Positions 57,134 through 64,000 of a stretch of 64,000 bases of DNA are shown one piece after another; position 1 is the first letter of the stretch; each line of letters opens with the position of its first letter. A model generated the notes under the pieces. It saw only the letters and a program-made list of their open reading frames with translations. It had not been told where the DNA came from and did not search any database. The stretch spans positions 13,859,532 to 13,923,531 of the forward strand of contig CM055617.1 of assembly GCA_029379385.1 (NCBI GenBank), read 5' to 3'. The translations under genes and the position numbers were made by a program. Source of the DNA: Quillaja saponaria. Its lineage: Eukaryota; Streptophyta; Magnoliopsida; Fabales; Quillajaceae.

Positions 57134-60100
57134 TATCACACCATCAAATAAAAGTATGGCTAGCCAATGGAATGGATAACTATACCCCATAACCCTGAAT
57201 AATATTCTACAATGCACCATTGACTCTTAACAAATTACAGATAAGACTGAGAAAACTTTACTAAATTAAAAGTATGAACTAGTTATTAAACATATAATAT
57301 TTATTAAAAATTTAACAGAGCTTCTCCATCACATATTACATATAAATAGTTTTAGTCACAACTGATGATAAACCACAATATTGCCGTGTACCGTGAAGCT
57401 CTAGTCCTAAAAAGACACCAAAGTATCACAGTTAATTAAATATATACAATAACACATATATCCCTAAGTGACTGCAAGTGCCGCCCTATAAGCTCCAAGC
57501 ATGCAATTCCGGGTATACCTTGCTGCAGTAGTATCGGCAGGTAACAAATTCTAACATAGCGAACATTGTTTTCCTAAAACTAAAAAAAAAAAAAAAACTA
57601 GAGAAAAGAATGAGTCACTAGGACTCAATGAGCAAGCTACGTGCCCTGAGAGTACTAGCATCGTACAACACTTATATCACTGATTAATCTCATGTCTAAA
57701 TTTAATTGTATACATATGTACTTATCATTATCATACAATCACGATTTATATATTTCACACTTTTCACCATGGAAACCAAATCAAAACATCCAAGTAAACA
57801 AAGGGCCAACGAACAACCCAGCCCTGCACAACAATATCACTCCTAACCGGGCATTTATGCTCCAGCATAACAAATTAATCTCTGTACATAATCCATCCTA
57901 ATGGGGCTGGACACTCAAATTAGAAAGAAAACATTTCTCAGCATCAGAATATCTCAAATTTTCAAATCAGAATATCCTAGGTACACTTGGATTTCAAATT
58001 CGGAAATAAAAATCATTTCTCAGAAAATTTATTACTTTGTTGGCTTTTATCAATCACAAACAATATCAAACAAACATGTTAAATAAAATGGAATAAGGAA
58101 AGAATTGTGGCCTTGATTGATATCTCAAAGCCTATACCCATAAGCTTTATTTATAGTAAATAATAAAACATAGACTTCCACATTTAAACAATGTGGGACT
58201 ACACAATACAATAATATTATATTCCTAATACTCTCCCTCAAGATGGAGCATATAATGCTCAGTCTTGTACAAATAAAACTCAATTACCAATCTCAACACT
58301 CCCCTTTATTTACAACAATCTAGGTGAAGTTTCAATCCGTTTGATGAACATATTGGTACGCATGAATAGTACTCGTGTTGGTTGGAAAGAGCCACAACCA
58401 AATTTGCCAGAAAAATAAAAAGAGCACCTTTGGAAAAACGCACAACGGGATTTTCCGGAAAAATAAAGGAGCACCGCTAGAAAGAGACACAACGGAAAGT
58501 TCATTAAGGTACTGTTGAATTGTCAAACTCTTTAAGCCATCAAACCCTAAATAGGCTTGAAAAGAAAAGGGGAGTGAACCGTCTTTTAGATGAAAGAGAT
58601 AATTAAGGATAAAAAAGAGAAAATAATGAGACTTGAATGGAAGAAATAACTAGGTTTAATGATAGCTGGCAGCAAAGCCCTTTTTTTCTTCTTTTTCTTT
58701 TTCTTCATGTGGTGGCCAGATAAAAGAAAGAGAAGATTAGGGTTTTTTTCAAAATCGGGCCAAGATCAGGCTTGGGTTTCAAACCCGCTCTGATATTATG
58801 TTAGATAAAATAAAATAAAATAAGAAAATGATTGTGGCATTGATTGATATCTCAAAGCCTACACCCATAAGCTTTATTTATAGTAAATAATAAAACATAG
58901 ACTTCCACATTTAAACAATGTGGGACTACATAATACAATAATATTATATTCCTAATAAAACATATTTTAAACAAATTACTGAAATATTGCACATGATTAT
59001 TTTTAAATACAGCACATTTATTCAAATACACATACAATTGCACATAATAATTTGACAACCAAAGTGCACATAATTCACTCACTAGGCTCAAGGATGGGAT
59101 TTGTTAGTCCGTCTAACCTACAATGGGGTTGAAATATCCTCAATACTATCCGGAGCTGAAAATCACCAATTTATATATCATTCACAATAACCATCTTAAG
59201 GTTAATTATAGGATTCTTTAATTTAAAAAATTATACTTGTTATTCTTATTAGAAGTTCATTCCTCAAAACTTTTAATATGCGACCCTAACTTTTTTGTAT
59301 TAGTTTATTTGAATCTTAATTATTATAATAATTATTATTACTATTTATTCATTTATTTATTTCATGTTCTAGACTAAGTTTAAAAGAGCTATAATTTAAC
59401 TCCCTTAACCAATTCTTTAACTTCCACTTAAACTTAAATTATACACTTCTATTTTATTACTTACATGCAATTATTTGATATGTATTTATAGATTCATGAC
59501 CATGAATTCTTGATTTATAATTTCAATTCTTCTACTTAGTACAATTCACTTTTGATAATCTAATAAACATATAACTTAATCTAATTGCATTTCCATCAAT
59601 CATCTAGCTATAAGTCATTCTCCCACATCACACAAGGCCCACTGCCGTGACTCTAAAGAGTCACCAAAATCCTCTTTTTAATTCCATGCTCAACACTAGC
59701 TATGAAGGAAAATAGGCAATAAAGCTTCTTGCTACCTATACCTCTCCTCCCAGCCTCCTTATAACTACCTTAAAAGTGCAGAAATTACCTTCTAAACTCA
59801 GCCCAAAAGATGAAAATAGAACACTACCATACTCTCATGCCACCCGTACCCAAAGTCACACCCTTGACGCCAACCTACATCAACTCCCCACAATACAATA
59901 AACTTCAAACGTGAAGGAGGAATCAGCTACCTTTGGTGGATATATAACCCAATTAAAGATGTAGCTATATACTATCTAGCGTTGCCACCAATTCTTGACC
60001 AACAGAAAATACTGTCATATCCACAAAATAGAAACAAACAAGGGAGGACAATAACCCAAAACAGATCCACTGAATTTCCTGCTATAACACTTGTTGCCAC

Positions 60101-60775
60101 CTCCCTTTAAGCTTGATTCTCTGTTCAAGCACACACCACCTGAACTATAAACATGAAGAACCAGCTGTTTAATCAAGAAAATAAAGCAACTCACGTTATT
60201 AGCCAAGAAAGATGATCACACAGCAACAGGGAAAGAACAGCTCGGTTACACAAATGAAAAAAATTGAAAGAAAGATAAACTAGTACCTTGAAAGCAACCA
60301 AAACAAGAGGAAATCACCAGAATTTTGGACAGCTCCTACTTTAGAATTGAAGTTGGTGATGAAGGAGAAGAGAAACTAAAGACTCGCAGCTAGATATTGG
60401 GAGGAGGCGGTGGAACCAATTGAGAGTAAGAGAAGGAAATAAATAAAATAATTAAAGTGTTTAGCCCATTAGTCAAAAGTTTTAATTTGTGGCTTAGGTT
60501 AATTTAATTATATTTATATTTATGTGCATTTATATAAAATCATTAGTTTCTGACTTATTATATAAACATAAATACTAATTTACTTATTAATACTATTTAC
60601 ATGATAAAAAAATCTATATCCAAATCACCCAATAAGGAGGTAAACTTTAATTTACTTATACATATATATAAATACTTTCTTATTTTAATTTTTTTTAGAA
60701 AATTTATTACTTATATAATCACGATAATTTATGTACAACATCCTAACATTTACATTAGACTATCGGGTTATAACA
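57134..60775 (-). mobile_element. Solo LTR, family L, copy A3
   Basis: It starts TATCACACCATC (a decayed TGTCACACCCTC), ends TCGGGTTATAACA, and is flanked by the perfect target duplication ACACA (57129-57133 and 60776-60780). It holds the block TGAGTCACTAGGACTCA (57611-57627), the GC-richer patch (59630-60420) and, at 58077-58957, a TRIM element. Without the TRIM it is about 2.75 kb. No internal retrotransposon part is present, so it is a true solo LTR. Confidence 0.9.
58077..58957 (-). mobile_element. TRIM retrotransposon nested in LTR copy A3
   Basis: Direct terminal repeats of 154 bp (58077-58230) and 159 bp (58799-58957) start TGTTA. They share 'ttgatatctcaaagcc' and 'aatgtgggactaca'. 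The target duplication AAACA is perfect (58072-58076 and 58958-58962). Minus-strand reading gives the 5' LTR on the right, then at once a primer-binding site (58798-58787, TAATATCAGAGC, close to the initiator tRNA-Met complement TGGTATCAGAGC). A polypurine tract (CTTGAGGGAGAG, 58242-58231) precedes the left LTR. The 570-bp interior encodes nothing recognisable, so it depends on an autonomous copia-type partner (inference). Confidence 0.92.
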
Positions 60776-61359
60776 ACACATTATTTAATTTAAAATTTAA
60801 TAATTAATAGAATAATAAAACTTTTAAAAAATAATGACATTTTCTTAATTCCTTTAATTTTATTTATTTTTTGTTTTTGTTAATTTTAATACAAAAGAAA
60901 TCTAAACTTATTTTTTTTAGTTCTAATTAATTATGAAAAAATATAGTAATTCCAGTAGAAATTAAATATATTTTTTAAAATATATAAAATGAGATAATGA
61001 GAACTTTTTGTTGATTTTAGAATTTTTTATGCTTACATTAATGATTAAATAATGGATTTTTTTTCTAATTTTATATTATGCAATTTTAAAAAAAAAATTC
61101 AATTAATTAATATTTAAACTTAAAACTAAATTAAAAAATAAGGGCAAAAATAAAATAAAGGTGCAAATCCAAAATTTAGGACTTATTTAGAAACAAAATT
61201 TAAGAGTAAGAGTTATTAGAAATGTAAACTTGTCGTAGGACTTATTTAAAATGTAAAGAGAAAAGTAGGGCTTATCCATACTTTTCTCTTAAATCTATTT
61301 GCTCGGAAAAAACAGAAACCTGGCCATAAGCAATTAATTGTGTAATTTTATTATTGTCA

Positions 61360-61450
61360 ATGTGGTAACTCTCATATTGAGTTTATGGACATCTTCTCTT
61401 AATACCAATTGATTAGTTAAAAATAAGTTAACAATGTGGTATCAGAGTTA
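61360..61450 (+). mobile_element. LTR end with primer-binding site, remnant
   Basis: 'aataccaattgattagttaaa...gttaaca' is followed by TGGTATCAGAG (61437-61447), the tRNA-iMet primer-binding site of many plant LTR retrotransposons. The rest of the element is not visible. Confidence 0.5.
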
Positions 61451-61548
61451 GACTCTAAACTTGCTCAAATACATAGCCCAGTACCATAACCTGAAATCAT
61501 ACCAACTTGAGAGTTATGGATAAATTACTATAATAGAAAGGGTATAAT

Positions 61549-62160
61549 CACTACAAGAAATTATTGTACCTCTGCGTCTATAATTTCGTTACCTAACTTT
61601 GTATTTATGCAGAAGCAAATACTTGTTTAAAAATTTTAAACATAGACGTTAATAATATTTTTCAAACGCAAATAATTTTGAGTTTGATGCCATTTCCTAC
61701 GAGCATATTTTAGTATGCGTAATTTCTATTTACATTTGCCTTTGATGTAGGTATAAAATATATATTTTAAAAATATTTTTCAATCTGCGTCTAACATTTA
61801 ATGTAGCTGCGTCTGTGGTGGCAAACGCAAATACTTTCCCTAATTCAAATCCCTAGTCATAAAGTTTCCTTTCCAGTTTCACTCTTATCCTCCATTTCTG
61901 AATTCAAACCTCCTCTCCGTCTATACCCACTACCTACCGTAATCCTCGAGTTTGTTGTCACCATTGAGAATGTTCGTCGTTGATGTCAAGGCTCACCACC
62001 ATTGAGAAAGTCCATTTCCCTGTCCACGCACAAAGAACACCGAGCATCCTAGTTATAGAGATTAATCATTTTTGTTAATCCAGCTTTGAATTCGATCTTT
62101 AGGTAAGACTGGTGTTCTCCGATCTACAACTGTCCATAAATCCCTGAATGGAAACCATCT
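61549..62160 (+). mobile_element. CACTA (En/Spm-type) transposon, left end
   Basis: CACTACAAGAAA at 61549-61560 is the classical CACTA terminus. Subterminal repeats with a GCGTCT/AGACG core follow (61574, 61648, 61779, 61811), together with several AAACGCAAAT/TTTGCGT-like units. GC-richer sequence (61860-62140) may be the first untranslated exon. A solo LTR interrupts it at 62161. The other terminus lies outside the window. Confidence 0.75.
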
Positions 62161-63674
62161 TGTCACACCCTTAAATAGAAGTATGACTGGCTGGAGGAAT
62201 AGGTAACCATACCCCTATAACCTTGAATATTTAAGTATCATGCATATCTAATTTATCAAAACACATTAAAGTTAAGACTACTAAAATATTACTGAATTAA
62301 AATAAAATCCAAACTCGACTATTAAACATAATACGATTACTGAAAATATTAGTAGTGGTTCCGTGCAAGATGGAACATGCCCATAAGATATATAAACAAC
62401 CTGTTTACAAAGTCAACAGTAAATTATGGTATCGGAATATACTAAAAAACTCTGCTCCTAACAAAACGTGAAAGCATAATGGTGAATTGAATATGAATTT
62501 AACATCAATGCATAACACCTAAAGTTACTGCAAGTGACATCCCTTACGCTCCAAGTGTGCGATTTCTGAGATATACCTTACCGCAACAGAGTTGGCAAGT
62601 AGCAGATTCGGTGACAACCAACAGTGGTTTCCTGGAAACTAAAAAAAAAAACAACAACAAAGAAAGGAGTGAGTCACAAGGACTTAGTAAGCAAACCATG
62701 TACCTTAAGGGTACCAGCATTACACAACACATATATCATAGCATAAACTCATATTTAAATTTACTTATCCACACCTCGACTTTGTTGTCACCATTGAGAA
62801 TGTTTGTAGTTGTTGTCAAGGCTCACCACCATTAAGAAAGTCCATTTCCCTATCCACACACAAAGAACACCGAGCATCCTAGTTGTAAAGATTAATCATT
62901 TTTGTTAATCCAACTTTGAATTCGATCTCTAGGTAAGACTGGTGTTCTCCAAGCTACAATTGTCCATAAATCCCGGAACGGAAACCATCTTGCCACACCC
63001 TCAAATAAAGGTATGACTGGCTGGAGGAATGGGTAACCATACTCCTATAACCCTAATTACTCAAGTATCATGCATATCTAATTTATCAAAACACATTAAA
63101 GTTAAGACTACTAAAATATTACTAAATTAAAATAAAATCCAAACTCGACTATTAAACATAATACGACGACTGAAAATATTGGCAATGGTTCTGTGTAAGA
63201 TGGAATATGCCCATAAGACATATAAATAACCTGTTTACAAAGCCAATATTGTGTAAGATGGAATATGCCCATAAGACATATAAATAACCTATTTACAAAG
63301 CCAATAGTAAATTATGGTATCGGAATACACAAAAAAGCTCTGTTCCTAACAAAACATGAAAGCACAATGGTGAACTCAATATGAATTTAACATCAATGCA
63401 TAACACCTAAAGTGAGTGCAAGTGACATCTCTTACGCTCCAAGTGTGCGATTTCGGAGATATACCTTGTTGCAGCATAGTCGGCAGGTAGCAAATTCGGT
63501 GACAACCAATAGGGGTGGTGACTAACAGTGGTTTCCTGGAAACTAAAAAGAAAAACAATAACAAAGGAATGAGTGAGTCGCAAGGACTTAGTGAGCAAAA
63601 CCATGTATCCTAAGGGTACTAGCATCACATAACACATATATCATAGCATAAACTCGTATTTAAATTTACTTATC
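61947..63674. repeat. ~830-bp tandem segmental duplication across a CACTA/LTR junction
   Basis: Copy 1 (about 61947-62769) and copy 2 (about 62778-63674) share CACTA exon-like sequence ('gttgtcaccattgagaatg', 'aagaacaccgagcatcctag') followed by the first ~600 bp of LTR copy A4. The LTR starts at 62161 and 62991, giving an offset of 830. Copy 2 also has an internal ~60-bp tandem repeat (near 63190-63310) and a ~16-bp insertion near 63510, so its end is offset by 905. Confidence 0.9.
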
Positions 63675-64000
63675 TATGTACGTAATTATAATTATCATAC
63701 GATCGCTTTTCAACATATCAAACAAACAACTAAACCACTATTTAAATAAACAAAGGGCTAACGAGTAACTCAGCCCCGCACAATATTATCTCCTCCCACT
63801 GGGCATTTATGCTCCAGCACAACAAATTAATTCTCTGTACACAATCCATCCCACCGGGGCTGAGCACTCTATTTGTTTTTAAAATAATTATCAGTATCAT
63901 AATAAATTATATCAAATATCAAATCCAAATATGTAGGTGCACCTGGATTTTTAATTTTGAAAATAATAATAAAAATCATTCTCATAAAATTTCCTTTTTA
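62161..64000 (-). mobile_element. Family L LTR, copy A4, head duplicated, cut by window edge
   Basis: It starts with the clean terminus TGTCACACCC. The head (62161-62769) is repeated from 62991, after the duplicated CACTA piece, and then the LTR continues to the window end. The dyad GTACCTTAAGGGTACC (62700-62715) and block GAGTCACAAGGACTTAG (62671-62687) appear twice. The 'cagccccgcaca...gggcatttatgctcc' block is at 63772-63812. Confidence 0.85.

Larger units (their letters stand above)
56910..61298. mobile_element. Long-TIR foldback/MULE-type element, split by a solo LTR
   Basis: The left arm 56919-57085 and right arm 61125-61289 are inverted repeats of about 160 bp (left AGTGCAGATAAGTTCTAC; right reverse complement AGTATGGATAAGCCCTAC). 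Shared later blocks are CTCTTTACATT, AAGTCCTAAATTTT and CCCTTAT. The flanks TAAATCTAG (56910-56918) and TAAATCTAT (61290-61298) form an 8-9 bp target duplication. Without the LTR inside, the element would be about 0.73 kb, non-coding. The long TIR and 9-bp duplication fit Mutator; 8 bp would fit hAT. Confidence 0.8.

Noticed and set aside
1..64000. CRISPR array, operon, phage or biosynthetic cluster
   Set aside because: The tandem repeats present have two units each and no spacers, genes are spliced and unrelated, and all clustering is of transposable elements.

Overview
The window is nuclear DNA of a flowering plant, most likely a eudicot. It is AT-rich, its genes have GT-AG introns, it carries plastid-targeted KAS I and a type I MADS box gene, and repeats of typical plant classes fill most of it. 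I cannot name the species.

Layout: 1-29.7 kb is almost pure repeat. A Ty3/gypsy integrase (2.77-14.9 kb) is split by a Ty1/copia element (3511-14472, 5-bp target duplication GAATA). The copia integrase is split again by two oppositely oriented solo LTRs (6229-10267 and 10372-12686). From 16.4 to 27.7 kb lies a nest of further copies of the same long-LTR family (termini TGTTATAACCC...GTGTGACA), with a truncated RTE-type LINE inside. From 29.75 to 34.6 kb lies a gene for an HSP20-like protein of the IDM2/IDM3 anti-silencing family, with a site II promoter cluster, a probable 5' UTR exon, and a decayed copy of plastid trnW in the UTR intron. A 5'-truncated LINE (35.7-38.3 kb) and small inverted-repeat elements follow.

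From 42.2 to 46.5 kb is a complete seven-exon KAS I gene (465 aa), the plastid fatty-acid chain-elongating condensing enzyme. A decayed Mutator-like transposase (47.6-49.6 kb), a small arabinogalactan-peptide-like gene (51.6 kb, minus), a tRNA-Arg(ACG) gene (52.56 kb), and an intronless type I (M-alpha-like) MADS gene (55.9-56.4 kb, minus) follow.

The last 7 kb is a second nest: a long-TIR element (56.9-61.3 kb) holding a solo LTR, which itself holds a TRIM element. Each level has its own target duplication. After it come a CACTA terminus and an 830-bp tandem duplication that copied a CACTA/solo-LTR junction.

The genes are unrelated and do not form a cluster. I found no CRISPR, operon-like or defence system. 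The unusual content is the nesting, the number of solo LTRs of one family in both orientations, and a double-dyad motif shared by these LTRs.
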